Assembly: GCA_964483405.1 (NCBI GenBank) | Contig: CAZABC010000006.1 | Coordinates: forward strand, 1 to 64,000 | Length of the DNA stretch: 64,000 nt | Direction: 5' to 3' | Source: CAZABC01 sp964483405 | GTDB taxonomy: Bacteria > Chloroflexota > Limnocylindria > Limnocylindrales > CSP1-4 | Shown here: positions 48,742-57,143 of the stretch, piece by piece | How positions within the stretch are numbered: position 1 is the stretch's first letter | Layout of the letters: every line of letters begins with the position of its first letter | The notes under the pieces: model-generated | Seen by the model: only the letters and a program-made list of their open reading frames with translations | Database searches by the model: none | What the model was told of the DNA's origin: nothing | Made by a program: the position numbers and the translations under genes

Positions 48742-49395
48742 ATGGCCGACCAGACGACGACCGGGGGCGACCTCGCTCGCTGCCCGTGGTGCTCCGCCGA
48801 GCTCACGACGACCGATGCCGCGACCTGCCCGTCCTGCGGAGCCTCGCTCCATGGCGCGACGGACCAGTCGCTGCCGGGGCTGACGGCGATCGACCCGCTC
48901 GCCGTGATCGAGGGGACGCGCGCGCCGCAGCGGCCGCGCAACCGCCTCGTCGCGTGGATCACGGGCGCCGACATCGACGAGGCGGCGGCACCGCTCGCCT
49001 CGGCCGAGGCGCTCGCGCCACCGTCGGGCGACGTGCTCCTCGAGATGGAGCGGCTCCGGATCGAGGCCGAGCTCGCTCAGCGATCCGCCGACGCGGAGGC
49101 GCGGGTGACCGACGTCGCGATCGCCGCCGCCGACGCCGGCGACACCGCCACCGCGCAGCGGGCGGTGAACGCGGTCCTCGGGACCGATCGCCGGACCGAC
49201 GCCCTCGTCGAATCGCCCGAGGAGCGCGAGCTCGCGGCCCGCGGCTACGACGAGCCCACCGACGCAGCCGCCCGCGCGCCCAGCGCCGACGCCGGCGCGG
49301 CGGCCGAGGCCACCGCCCCCGCGGCCGACGCGGTGTCCGACGCCGCCGCCCCATCCGACGCTCCGCCCGCCGACGGTCCCGCCGACCCGGCCTGA
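48742..49395 (+). CDS. Zinc-ribbon protein of unknown function
   Basis: A 217-residue soluble protein. An N-terminal rubredoxin-like zinc ribbon uses CPWC and CPSC (residues 14-36). The middle is a helical, acidic region (LLEMERLRIEAELAQRSADAEARVTDVAIAAADAGDTATAQRAVNAVLG) and the last 50 residues are Ala/Asp-rich and low-complexity. I recognise no further domain. The ATG lies seven bases behind a TACAGT box, and the next gene starts 25 bases after the stop with its own box. Confidence 0.65.
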   Translation: MADQTTTGGDLARCPWCSAELTTTDAATCPSCGASLHGATDQSLPGLTAIDPLAVIEGTRAPQRPRNRLVAWITGADIDEAAAPLASAEALAPPSGDVLLEMERLRIEAELAQRSADAEARVTDVAIAAADAGDTATAQRAVNAVLGTDRRTDALVESPEERELAARGYDEPTDAAARAPSADAGAAAEATAPAADAVSDAAAPSDAPPADGPADPA

Positions 49396-49408
49396 CGCGG
49401 GCGCCGGG

Positions 49409-49414
49409 TATCCT
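49409..49414 (+). promoter_or_regulatory. -10 box TATCCT of the hypothetical gene at 49421
   Basis: TATCCT ends six bases before the GTG at 49421. Confidence 0.5.
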
Positions 49415-49420
49415 GCCGGG

Positions 49421-49891
49421 GTGCCCGACCCCGCCGCCGCCGAGCGCTTCCCGCCACCCGGCGCGCCCTTCCTGCCACCCATCCCGATCCGGCTCGGTGC
49501 GGGCGAGGGCCTCGTCGCGCTGACCCGGCCGACCGAGGTCGACGGCTGGTGGCTCGCCGTCCTGTGGGCCGGCGACGAGGCGGGGATCTGCCGCTTCCGC
49601 GAGCTCGCGCCGGCCGTCGGGCCCCCACCCGACCCGCCGCTGCTGCGGCTCGGTCCGATGCTCGCCGGGGCGCTGTCGGGGCTGATCCTCGAGGAGGACG
49701 GCCGGCTCTGCATCCGCCTCGCGCCGGTCGCCCCACCCGATGACCCGGGCCGACCGTGGCGGACGCCGGCGGTCATCCGGGCGGGCTTCAAGTTCGAGCC
49801 GGCCCGCGCCGCGGCGATGTCCGCGACGGCGCTCGCCGAGGCCGTCCTCGCCGGGTTCCGGCGGGCCGTCGAGGGCCTCGGGCGCCGCTGA
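49421..49891 (+). CDS. Hypothetical protein
   Basis: A 156-residue soluble protein. The N-terminus is Pro-rich; IRLGAGEGLVALTRPTEVDGWWLAVLWAGDEAGICRFRELAP looks like a small beta domain, and FKFEPARAAAMSATALAEAVLAGFRRAVEGLGRR is a C-terminal amphipathic helix. I recognise no family. The GTG start follows a TATCCT box and the stop is 28 bases before the UPF0182 gene, which has its own box. Confidence 0.6.
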   Translation: MPDPAAAERFPPPGAPFLPPIPIRLGAGEGLVALTRPTEVDGWWLAVLWAGDEAGICRFRELAPAVGPPPDPPLLRLGPMLAGALSGLILEEDGRLCIRLAPVAPPDDPGRPWRTPAVIRAGFKFEPARAAAMSATALAEAVLAGFRRAVEGLGRR

Positions 49892-49904
49892 ACCCCGCCA
49901 CGGG

Positions 49905-49910
49905 TAGACT
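49905..49910 (+). promoter_or_regulatory. -10 box TAGACT of the UPF0182 gene
   Basis: TAGACT ends nine bases before the ATG at 49920. Confidence 0.45.
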
Positions 49911-49919
49911 GGCGGGGCG

Positions 49920-52900
49920 ATGCGCGACATGTTCGACGAGTTCATGGAAGAGCTCCGCCGCAAGCAGGCCCAGGCGGAGGGCCGCGACCCCGGCGCGCCG
50001 CCGACCGGCGACGGCGACCGCGATCCGAGCGACGCGGACGGCGACGACGAGTCGCCCGCGCGCCCCCGACCCCCCGAGGACGGCGGGATCCGGCCGCCGT
50101 CGACCCGGCGCCTGGTCGCGTTCGGGATCGGCTTCGCGATCTTCATCGCGCTGCTCTTCTTCGCCGGACCCGGCATCGACCTCGTCACCGACGCGATGTG
50201 GTACCGGAGCGTCGGCTTCGAGACCGTCTTCTGGACCCGGGTCGGGACCGAGTTCTGGCTGTTCGTCGGGGCCTTCGCCATCGCCCTCGTCGTCCTCCTC
50301 GTCGACCTGTGGTTCGCCGGGCGGCTCGCGCCGCCGCCGAGCGAGAGCGGCCCGTCGCTCCGCGGCTGGTTCGACCGGATGGCCGAATCGGCCCGGGAGG
50401 CGCAGGAGCGCGACAACCCCTGGATGCGCGGCCGGCCGCCCGGCCGGACACCCGGCCCGCGGGTCGTCGTTGAGGGTCCCGAGATCCCCGACCTGACCCC
50501 GTTCGCGACGGCCATCATCGCCGGCGTCGCCGTCCTCGTCGCCCTCGGGATCGCCGGCGCCGCCGCCTCCGGCTGGGAGACGCTCCTCCTCTGGCAGAAC
50601 CAGGTGCCGTTCGCGCCGGCCGGGCCGCCCGACGTCGACCCGATCTTCGGCCGCGACATCGGCTTCTTCCTGTTCGACCTCCCGTTCCTGCGCTTCGCCC
50701 AGTCGCTCCTCAACGCGGTCGTCCTCGCGGCGCTCCTCGTCGCCGGGGCGCGCTACCTCGTCGGGGCGCTCCGCGGCGGCCTCGACTTCACGACGCCGGT
50801 CCGGGTCCACCTCGGGGTCCTCGGCGGCCTCTACCTGCTGTCGGTCGCGGCCGGCTATCAGCTCGACAAGTTCGAGCTGGTCTACGCCTCGAACGGCGTC
50901 GCGACCGGCGTCGGGTACACCGACGAGGCGGCCCGCTTCTTCGCCTTCGACCTGCTGACGATCATCGCCGCCCTCGCCGCGGCGCTCCTCGTCGGCGGCG
51001 CGTTCACGAAGATGCTCTGGCCGCTCGGCGGGGCGATCGTCGTCTGGCTCGGCGCCTCGGTGCTCGTCGGGGCGGTCTACCCCGAGCTCGTCCAGCGCTT
51101 CGTCGTCGCGCCCGACCCGTACGCGAACGAGGCGCCGTACATCCAGAACAACATCGACATGACCCGGCTCGCCTACGAGCTCGACGACTGGGACAAGCGC
51201 GACTACAACGGCGACGCCCCGCTGAGCGAGGAGACGATCCGGGCCGAGGGCCCGACGTTCGGCAACGCCCGGCTGTGGGACTACCGGCCGCTCGGCGACA
51301 CGATCGACCAGCTCCAGACCGTCCGCCAGTACTACGACTTCGTCGACGTCGACGTCGATCGCTACGTTGTCGGGGACGAGCTCCGACAGGTCATGCTCTC
51401 GGCCCGCGAGCTCGACCTGTCGCGGTCGCGGATCGCCCAGAACTGGCTGAACCAGAAGATCATCTACACCCACGGCATCGGCCTCGTCATGGTCCCGGTG
51501 AACGAGGTCCAGAGCCAGGGCCAGCCACGCCTCTGGATCCGCGACCTGCCGCCGGTCTCGACGAACGGCGCGCCCGAGGTCGACCAGCCGCGGATCTACT
51601 TCGGCGAGGTCCAGTCCGACTACGTCATCCTCGGCGCCCGCCAGGACGAGTTCGACTATCCGTCCGGCCAGGCAGCGGACGAAGGCGACGACACCGGGAC
51701 GAGCTACCGCTGGACCGGCGACACCGGGATCCGGCTCGACACGACCCTCACCAAGCTCGTCTTCGCGCTGCGCTTCCGCGACCTCAACCTGCTCATCAGC
51801 GACCAGGTCACCAACGAGAGCCAGCTCCTGTTCCACCGGGCGCTCGGCGACCGGCTGCCGCGGATCGCCCCCTTCCTGCGCTTCGACAAGGACCCCTATC
51901 TCGTCGTGACCGACGACGGGGGGCTCGTCTACGTCCAGGACGCCTACACGACGAGCGACCGGTTCCCGAACGCCGAGTACTTCTTCCCCGACTCCGAGCT
52001 GTCGGATTCGAACCTCGGCGGCCAGCCGTTCAACTACATCCGGAACAGCGTCAAGATCGTCGTCGACGCCTACGACGGGACGACCACGTTCTACGCCGCC
52101 GACCCGACGGACCCGATCCTGCGGGCCTACGAAGGGGTCTTCCCCGGGGTCTTCCAGCCGTTCGAGGCGCTGCCCGAGGACCTGTCCCGCCATCTTCGGG
52201 TGCCCGAGGAGCAGTTCAACGTCCAGACCCGGATGTTCGGCCGGTACCACGTGACGAACCCGCTGACGTTCTTCCAGCGCGACGACCTGTGGACGGTCCC
52301 GGTCGCCACCGGCAGCGACCAGTCGTTGCCCGCCGAGGCCTACTACGTCTACATGCGGATGCCCGGCGAGACCGAGCCCGAGTTCCTGCTCCTCCAGCCG
52401 ATGGTCCCGACGAGCCGGCCGAACATGATCGCCTGGGTCGCCGCCCGGATGGACGGCGAGCAGTACGGCCAGGTCCGCTACTACCAGTTCCCATCGAACA
52501 CGACGATCTTCGGCCCCGCCCAGGTCGAGGCGCTCATCGACCAGGACCCGATCATCAGCTCGCAGATCACCCTCTGGAACCAGTCGGGCAGCTCGGTCAT
52601 CCGGGGCAACCTGCTGGTCGTCCCGATCGCCGAGACGATCCTCTACCTCCAGCCGGTCTATCTCCAGTCGACCGCGTCGTCGTTCCCGGAGTTCCAGAAG
52701 ATCGTCCTCGCCTCGCCGACCTCGGTCGTCTGGGCGGACTCGCTCGCCGAGGCGATCGACCTGCTCCTCGAGGCCGACGGGGCAGGACCCGGTCCATCGC
52801 CGAGCCCGACGCCGACGCCGAGCCCGACGCCGACGCCGAGCGCGGGCCCCTCGCCGTCGAGCGGTCCCGTCCCGACACCGCCGTCGGGCGACGTCCAGGC

Positions 52901-53045
52901 GCTCGTCGCCTATGCGAACCTCCACTTCGAGCTCGCGCAGGAGGCGCTGACCAGGGGCGACTTCGCGACGTACGGCGCGGAGATGGCGCTCGTCGAGGAG
53001 GCCCTCGTCGAGCTCGGGCAGCTCGTCGGCACCCCGGTGCCGTGA
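49920..53045 (+). CDS. UPF0182 family integral membrane protein
   Basis: A 1041-residue membrane protein of the UPF0182 (COG1615) family found in Actinobacteria, Cyanobacteria and related phyla. Seven or so helices lie in the first 370 residues (LVAFGIGFAIFIALLFFAGPGIDLVTDAMWYRSVGF is the first). The large soluble part has the conserved NNIDMTRLAYELD, WDYRPLGDTIDQLQTVRQYYDFVDVDVDRYV, THGIGLVMVPVNEV, PRIYFGE and YEGVFPGVFQPFEALPEDLSRHLRVPEEQFNVQTRMFGRYHV segments. A Pro/Ser-rich linker (about 955-985) precedes a small helical tail. Biological role unknown, possibly envelope assembly. The stop overlaps the next start (GTGA). Confidence 0.93.
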   Translation: MRDMFDEFMEELRRKQAQAEGRDPGAPPTGDGDRDPSDADGDDESPARPRPPEDGGIRPPSTRRLVAFGIGFAIFIALLFFAGPGIDLVTDAMWYRSVGFETVFWTRVGTEFWLFVGAFAIALVVLLVDLWFAGRLAPPPSESGPSLRGWFDRMAESAREAQERDNPWMRGRPPGRTPGPRVVVEGPEIPDLTPFATAIIAGVAVLVALGIAGAAASGWETLLLWQNQVPFAPAGPPDVDPIFGRDIGFFLFDLPFLRFAQSLLNAVVLAALLVAGARYLVGALRGGLDFTTPVRVHLGVLGGLYLLSVAAGYQLDKFELVYASNGVATGVGYTDEAARFFAFDLLTIIAALAAALLVGGAFTKMLWPLGGAIVVWLGASVLVGAVYPELVQRFVVAPDPYANEAPYIQNNIDMTRLAYELDDWDKRDYNGDAPLSEETIRAEGPTFGNARLWDYRPLGDTIDQLQTVRQYYDFVDVDVDRYVVGDELRQVMLSARELDLSRSRIAQNWLNQKIIYTHGIGLVMVPVNEVQSQGQPRLWIRDLPPVSTNGAPEVDQPRIYFGEVQSDYVILGARQDEFDYPSGQAADEGDDTGTSYRWTGDTGIRLDTTLTKLVFALRFRDLNLLISDQVTNESQLLFHRALGDRLPRIAPFLRFDKDPYLVVTDDGGLVYVQDAYTTSDRFPNAEYFFPDSELSDSNLGGQPFNYIRNSVKIVVDAYDGTTTFYAADPTDPILRAYEGVFPGVFQPFEALPEDLSRHLRVPEEQFNVQTRMFGRYHVTNPLTFFQRDDLWTVPVATGSDQSLPAEAYYVYMRMPGETEPEFLLLQPMVPTSRPNMIAWVAARMDGEQYGQVRYYQFPSNTTIFGPAQVEALIDQDPIISSQITLWNQSGSSVIRGNLLVVPIAETILYLQPVYLQSTASSFPEFQKIVLASPTSVVWADSLAEAIDLLLEADGAGPGPSPSPTPTPSPTPTPSAGPSPSSGPVPTPPSGDVQALVAYANLHFELAQEALTRGDFATYGAEMALVEEALVELGQLVGTPVP

Positions 53046-54028
53046 CCCGGCCGGCGACCGCCGGCCGCGGCTGGCCGACGGCGGTCGCCGCCGCGACGGT
53101 CGTCGCGGTCGCGCGGCCCGGGAGCTGGCTCGTCGGCCTCGCCGGCTGGTTGGCCCGGGGTGGGCTCGCCGTCGTCGCCGCGCCGATCATCGTCCTGCCG
53201 ACCTACGCCGGGCTGGCGACCGCGCTCGGCCCGATCGTCATCGCGCTCGCGCTCGGCACGCCCGATGCTGAGCGCCTCGGCCTCCTCGCCGGGGGCGCGG
53301 GGATCGTCCTGGCCGCCGGGCTGCTCGGGGTGGTCGTCGGCGCGGCGACCGACGCGACGCTCATCCGGTGGACCGCGGAGGACCTCGACGGCTGGCTGGT
53401 CCCGCTCGGCTCGGTCGCCCCCGATGGCCGGCTGCCGGACCACGGCCGGCGGACCCGCGGGATCGTCGGCCGGGTCCTCGCCGTCCGCCTCCTCGCCCAC
53501 CTGCCCCTGCTCGTCGTCGGGACGTGGGCCGCGGTCGTGGTCGGCGATGCCGTCTACCGGGTCCTGATGTCGCCCGGCGACGCGACCACCCCGATCCTCG
53601 TCCGGGTCGTCGGCGCCTCGCCGGTCGCGGTCATCGCCGTCGTCGTCGCCTGGGCGCTCGGCGAGGCGCTCGGCGGCATCGCCGCGCGGCGGGTCGTCAT
53701 CGACGGGACGGGCGTCGGCCGCGGCCTCGGCGAGGCGCTCGGCCACGCCGTCCGGCACCCGGTCGGGACGCTCCTGACGATCGGTCTCGCCCTCGCCGGC
53801 ACGTTCGGCCTCATCGCCCCGGCGCTCGCCGCGGCGGCCGTGTCCTGGGAGGCGCTCCGGACCGGGCTCCGGGAGGGGGACGACGTCGGCGCAGCGGTCC
53901 TCGCGCTCGTGGCCTTCCTCGTCACCTGGCTCGGCGCGCTCGTGCTGGCGGCCCTCGCGGCGGCCTGGCGTGCCGCGCTCTGGACGGCCGAGGTGCTCCG
54001 GCACCGGACGGGAGCCGCGCCGGGCTGA
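53042..54028 (+). CDS. Multi-pass membrane protein, unknown function
   Basis: A 328-residue protein with about seven hydrophobic segments rich in Ala, Leu, Val and Gly, such as VVAAPIIVLPTYAGLATALGPIVIALALG, GIVLAAGLLGVVVGAAT and PVAVIAVVVAWALGEALGGIAA. I recognise no family. The GTG overlaps the UPF0182 stop, so the two are coupled and probably act together. No signal or catalytic motif is visible. Confidence 0.65.
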   Translation: MTRPATAGRGWPTAVAAATVVAVARPGSWLVGLAGWLARGGLAVVAAPIIVLPTYAGLATALGPIVIALALGTPDAERLGLLAGGAGIVLAAGLLGVVVGAATDATLIRWTAEDLDGWLVPLGSVAPDGRLPDHGRRTRGIVGRVLAVRLLAHLPLLVVGTWAAVVVGDAVYRVLMSPGDATTPILVRVVGASPVAVIAVVVAWALGEALGGIAARRVVIDGTGVGRGLGEALGHAVRHPVGTLLTIGLALAGTFGLIAPALAAAAVSWEALRTGLREGDDVGAAVLALVAFLVTWLGALVLAALAAAWRAALWTAEVLRHRTGAAPG

Positions 54029-54041
54029 GCCGGGCCGCTGC

Positions 54042-54047
54042 TACACT
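54042..54047 (+). promoter_or_regulatory. -10 box TACACT before the zinc-ribbon membrane protein gene
   Basis: TACACT lies 54 bases before the TTG at 54102, giving a leadered mRNA with AGGACGGAAC before the start. Confidence 0.45.
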
Positions 54048-54101
54048 GCGCCGGGCGAAGCCGCCGGACGTGCGGCGGGACGCCCCGCGCAGGACGGAAC
54101 G

Positions 54102-54752
54102 TTGGACTTCCAGGACATCTTCGACGCCATCGGCGAGTTCTTCGAGAACCCGATCATCCAGCTCGCCATCCAGGCGTTCGTCGTGTACTTCGTCGTCATC
54201 TGGCTGGCGACCGCGTTCTGGGCCTTCCGCGACCTCCAGCTCCGGACCTCCAACGCCGTGCTCCCGTACCTCGCCGCGGCGATGATCATCCTGTTCACGC
54301 CGGTCTTCTTCCTGCTCGGCGTCATCGTCTACCGGATCGTCCGGCCCCAGGAGCGGATCGCCGAGACGGCCGAGCGGCACCTGGCCGAGGAGGCGATGCT
54401 GGCCGAGGTCGAGCTCGTCCGCACCTGTCCGACCTGCAAGCGGCGGACCCACGAGGAGTGGATCATCTGCCCGACCTGCAGGACGCGCCTCAACCGGGTC
54501 TGCCCGAACTGCGGCAAGCTCGTCGGGACCGACTGGTCGCTGTGCGCCTGGTGCGGCAAGGACTTCGAGCGGCCGGCGCCGGTCGAGTCGCTGCCGGCCC
54601 GCCAGGAGCCTGCCGCGATCCCGCCCGGCCGGACGGCAGCCGGCCGGGCGGCCTCGATCCGGACGAGCAGCCCGAGCGCCGCGCGCCCGCGGTCGCCCCG
54701 GCCGACGAGCTCCGACGCGATCGGCCCGGCCGACGCGGTCCCGGAGCGTTGA
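54102..54752 (+). CDS. Membrane protein with double zinc ribbon
   Basis: A 216-residue protein. Two helices span about 18-41 (LAIQAFVVYFVVIWLATAFWAF) and 52-76 (VLPYLAAAMIILFTPVFFLLGVIVYRIV). A cytoplasmic region follows with four CxxC knuckles: CPTC, CPTC, CPNC and CAWC, i.e. two zinc ribbons (about 103-155). The Pro/Ser-rich tail is low-complexity. The start is a TTG at 54102 chosen because it is the first codon before a conserved-looking amphipathic segment and has AGGA upstream. The stop overlaps the CPBP gene start (TTGA). The function is unknown. Confidence 0.72.
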   Translation: MDFQDIFDAIGEFFENPIIQLAIQAFVVYFVVIWLATAFWAFRDLQLRTSNAVLPYLAAAMIILFTPVFFLLGVIVYRIVRPQERIAETAERHLAEEAMLAEVELVRTCPTCKRRTHEEWIICPTCRTRLNRVCPNCGKLVGTDWSLCAWCGKDFERPAPVESLPARQEPAAIPPGRTAAGRAASIRTSSPSAARPRSPRPTSSDAIGPADAVPER

Positions 54753-55843
54753 CCGACCCGACCCCCGGGCCGCACCCCTCCGCGACCGACGACGAGCCGA
54801 CGTCGCCCGACCCGCTCGACGTCCCGGCGGAGCCGCCGCTGCCGCTCGGCGCGGCGACGTTCACGATCGAGGGCCGCCGGGCGCCGGCGCTGTTCGTCGT
54901 CGGCTGGGTCGCGACGATCATGGGGGCGGCCCTCTTCGCCGGCGGCCTGCTCGTCGGCGGCGGCACCGCGGCCTCGCTCGTCGTCATCGTCGTCGGGCTC
55001 GTCCTCCTCGCGATCGGGCTCGTCGCCGGAGCCGGCTCGCAGGCGATCGAGCGGCCGGCCCGCGGCTGGACGGGCTACACCGGGCCGAGCCCGTTCCTCG
55101 TGTTCCTGGCCGTGCTGCCGGCCTCGCTCCTCCTCCAGCTCGTCCTCGGGGTCCCGCTGGGCATCCTCGGCGTCGAGCTCGATTCGCCGGTCGCCGCGCT
55201 CGTCGGGCTGCTGGCGATCGCCGCGGTCTACGTCGGGCTCATCCGGCTGCTCGTCGTCGGGACGAACGCGCTGTCGTGGTCGGCGATGGGGGTCCGCCGA
55301 CCCGATGCCGGGACGCTCCGGCGGCTGCTGACCGGGGCTGCGTTCGGCGTCCCGCTCGTCGTCCTGACCGGGCTGATCGCGGCGATCTTCGTCGGCCTCG
55401 GGTTCGAGGCGCCGTCGAGCCCGCTCCCGACCGGCGGCGGGGTCGGCGGGGCGCTCCTCAACGTCGTCTCGGCGGCGATCGTCGCGCCGATCGCCGAGGA
55501 GCTCTTCTTCCGCGGCTTCGCGACGACGGCCTGGCTCCGGGGTCGCGGGCCGCGACCCGCCGGGGCCGGCGGCTCCACCCTCGTCGGGCTGACGGCACGG
55601 CAGGCGATCGTCCGGGGCGCGCTGTTCTTCGCCATCGCCCACGTCCTGACGCTGTCGGCCGACTCGGCCGTGGCCGGGCTCCAGATGGCCGCCTTCGGGT
55701 TCATCGTCCGGATCCCTGTCGCCCTGGCCCTCGGCTGGATCTTCGTCCGGAGCGGGGCGCTGTCGACCGCGATCGGGCTCCACGCGGCCTTCAACGGGGT
55801 GCCGGTGCTCGCGCTCCTCGTGGCGGCGATCGCCGGCCAGTAG
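54749..55843 (+). CDS. CPBP-family intramembrane metalloprotease
   Basis: A 364-residue membrane protein with about eight helices. The CPBP (Abi/CAAX protease-like) catalytic motifs are in order: AEELFFRGF (Glu250, Glu251, Arg255), FFAIAHVL (His298) and GLHAAFNG (His345, Asn349). The first 45 residues are a polar, Pro/Asp-rich cytosolic region. CPBP proteases process prenylated or small membrane proteins, and some act in bacteriocin immunity; the substrate is unknown. The TTG start overlaps the zinc-ribbon membrane protein stop, so the two are coupled. Confidence 0.88.
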   Translation: MTDPTPGPHPSATDDEPTSPDPLDVPAEPPLPLGAATFTIEGRRAPALFVVGWVATIMGAALFAGGLLVGGGTAASLVVIVVGLVLLAIGLVAGAGSQAIERPARGWTGYTGPSPFLVFLAVLPASLLLQLVLGVPLGILGVELDSPVAALVGLLAIAAVYVGLIRLLVVGTNALSWSAMGVRRPDAGTLRRLLTGAAFGVPLVVLTGLIAAIFVGLGFEAPSSPLPTGGGVGGALLNVVSAAIVAPIAEELFFRGFATTAWLRGRGPRPAGAGGSTLVGLTARQAIVRGALFFAIAHVLTLSADSAVAGLQMAAFGFIVRIPVALALGWIFVRSGALSTAIGLHAAFNGVPVLALLVAAIAGQ

Positions 55844-55927
55844 CCCGGCCGGCCCCGCGGCCGCCAGGTCCCTCGGCCGCCCGGGCCGCGGTGAGTCGCG
55901 GTCGACCGGCGGTGAAGCGCCGCTCGC

Positions 55928-55933
55928 TAGTCT
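55928..55933 (+). promoter_or_regulatory. -10 box TAGTCT of radC
   Basis: TAGTCT lies about 118 bases upstream of the ATG at 56052; the leader between holds no clear structure. Confidence 0.35.
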
Positions 55934-56051
55934 CGTCCTGTCCTCGGATCCGGATGGCGGGGAGAACGGCGGGCTCCGTCGTCCGGGTCCGGGGACATCC
56001 CCCAGCCACCCGTCCCCAGCGATCCCCCTCCGCCGGCCGCCCGGAGACCCG

Positions 56052-56783
56052 ATGCTCGATGCCGAGTCCGCGCCCCGTCGCATCCTCGAGCTGCCGGCGT
56101 CGGAGCGGCCACGCGAGCGGCTCGCCCTGCGCGGACCGGCCGGGCTCTCGGCGGCCGAGCTCGTCGCGCTCGTGTGGGGCTCCGGGACGCGCGGCCGTGG
56201 GGCGGTCGCCCTGGCCGAGGACGCGATCGCCCGGCACGACGGCCTGACCGGTCTCGCCCGCGCCTCGGAGCTCGAGCTCGCCGCGATCCCGGGCGTCGGC
56301 GCGGCGAAGGCGGCCCGGCTCGTCGCGGCCTTCGAGCTCGGCCGGCGCTCCCTCGCCGACTGGCCGGCGGGGCGGTGGACCGTCCGGACGCCGTCCGACG
56401 TCGCCGACCGGCTGGTCCTCCAGATGGGTCGCCTCGAGCGCGAGGAGCTCCGGGTCGTCCTCCTCAACACCAAGAACGTGGTCCTCCGCGTCACCACCGT
56501 CTACGTCGGCAACGTCAGCGCCTCGCTCGTTCGCGTCGGCGAGCTGTTCCGGGACGCCGTCCGCCTCGACGCGGCCGGCGTCATCCTCGTCCACAACCAC
56601 CCGAGTGGGGATCCGACGCCCTCGCCGGACGACCTCCACCTGACGGCGGAGGCGCTCGCCGCCGGCCGGCTGCTCGACGTCGAGCTCCTCGACCACCTCG
56701 TCGTCGGCCACGACGCCTGGGTCTCGCTCCGCGACCGGGGCGTCGCCTTCGACCGGCCACGGACCGCGCGCGCCGCGGAGTGA
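56052..56783 (+). CDS. radC: RadC-family JAB metallo-domain protein
   Basis: A 243-residue RadC protein. The N-terminal UPF0758 helical region has a helix-hairpin-helix (ELAAIPGVGAAKAARLVAAFELGRR, about 74-99). The JAB/MPN metal site is complete: VILVHNHPSGDPTPSPDDL with His181, His183 and Asp194. The role of RadC remains unclear, with no demonstrated DNA repair function. Length is normal. It stands alone between the CPBP gene and the DUF4242 gene. Confidence 0.92.
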   Translation: MLDAESAPRRILELPASERPRERLALRGPAGLSAAELVALVWGSGTRGRGAVALAEDAIARHDGLTGLARASELELAAIPGVGAAKAARLVAAFELGRRSLADWPAGRWTVRTPSDVADRLVLQMGRLEREELRVVLLNTKNVVLRVTTVYVGNVSASLVRVGELFRDAVRLDAAGVILVHNHPSGDPTPSPDDLHLTAEALAAGRLLDVELLDHLVVGHDAWVSLRDRGVAFDRPRTARAAE

Positions 56784-56812
56784 GGGGGCTCGACCGCCGG
56801 CGAGGCAGCCGC

Positions 56813-56818
56813 TACCCT
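56813..56818 (+). promoter_or_regulatory. -10 box TACCCT of the DUF4242 gene
   Basis: TACCCT lies 63 bases before the ATG at 56882, which has GGAGG upstream. Confidence 0.4.
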
Positions 56819-56881
56819 CGACGGAGGACCGGCCGCTCGGCAGCCTGTCGGACGCGTCCCACCGGTCCGGAGGATGCTGCG

Positions 56882-57130
56882 ATGGCGAAGTACATGGACG
56901 TCCACGAGGGGATGTTCGGCATCACCCCCGAGGCGCTGCTCGCGGCCCACCAGGCCGACCTCGACATCCAGGACAGCGAGGGCGTCGACTTCCAGCACGC
57001 CTGGGCCGACCCGGAGTCGGGCCGCGTCTGGTGCGTCTCGGAGGCGCCGAGCGCGGACGCCGTCCGGCGGATCCACGAGCGGGCCGGCCATCCGGCCAGC
57101 GAGGTCTACCCCGTCCCGGTCGAGGCCTGA
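56882..57130 (+). CDS. DUF4242 / SCO4226-like small protein
   Basis: An 82-residue protein with the DUF4242 pattern: MAKYMDVHEGMFGITPEALLAAHQADLDIQ, then WADPESGRVWCVSEAPSADAVRRIHERAGHPASEVYPVPV. The family includes the Streptomyces nickel-binding SCO4226, with ferredoxin-like alpha/beta fold; the conserved His near residue 8 and the C-terminal HERAG His are present. The function is unknown. ATG at 56882, GGAGG upstream. Confidence 0.8.
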   Translation: MAKYMDVHEGMFGITPEALLAAHQADLDIQDSEGVDFQHAWADPESGRVWCVSEAPSADAVRRIHERAGHPASEVYPVPVEA

Positions 57131-57143
57131 ACGGGGTCGACCG

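Noticed and set aside
49788..52925. A minus-strand open frame of over 1000 codons opposite the UPF0182 gene
   Set aside because: It mirrors a well-conserved membrane protein and has an Arg/Asp/Val repeat-like composition with no recognisable domain.
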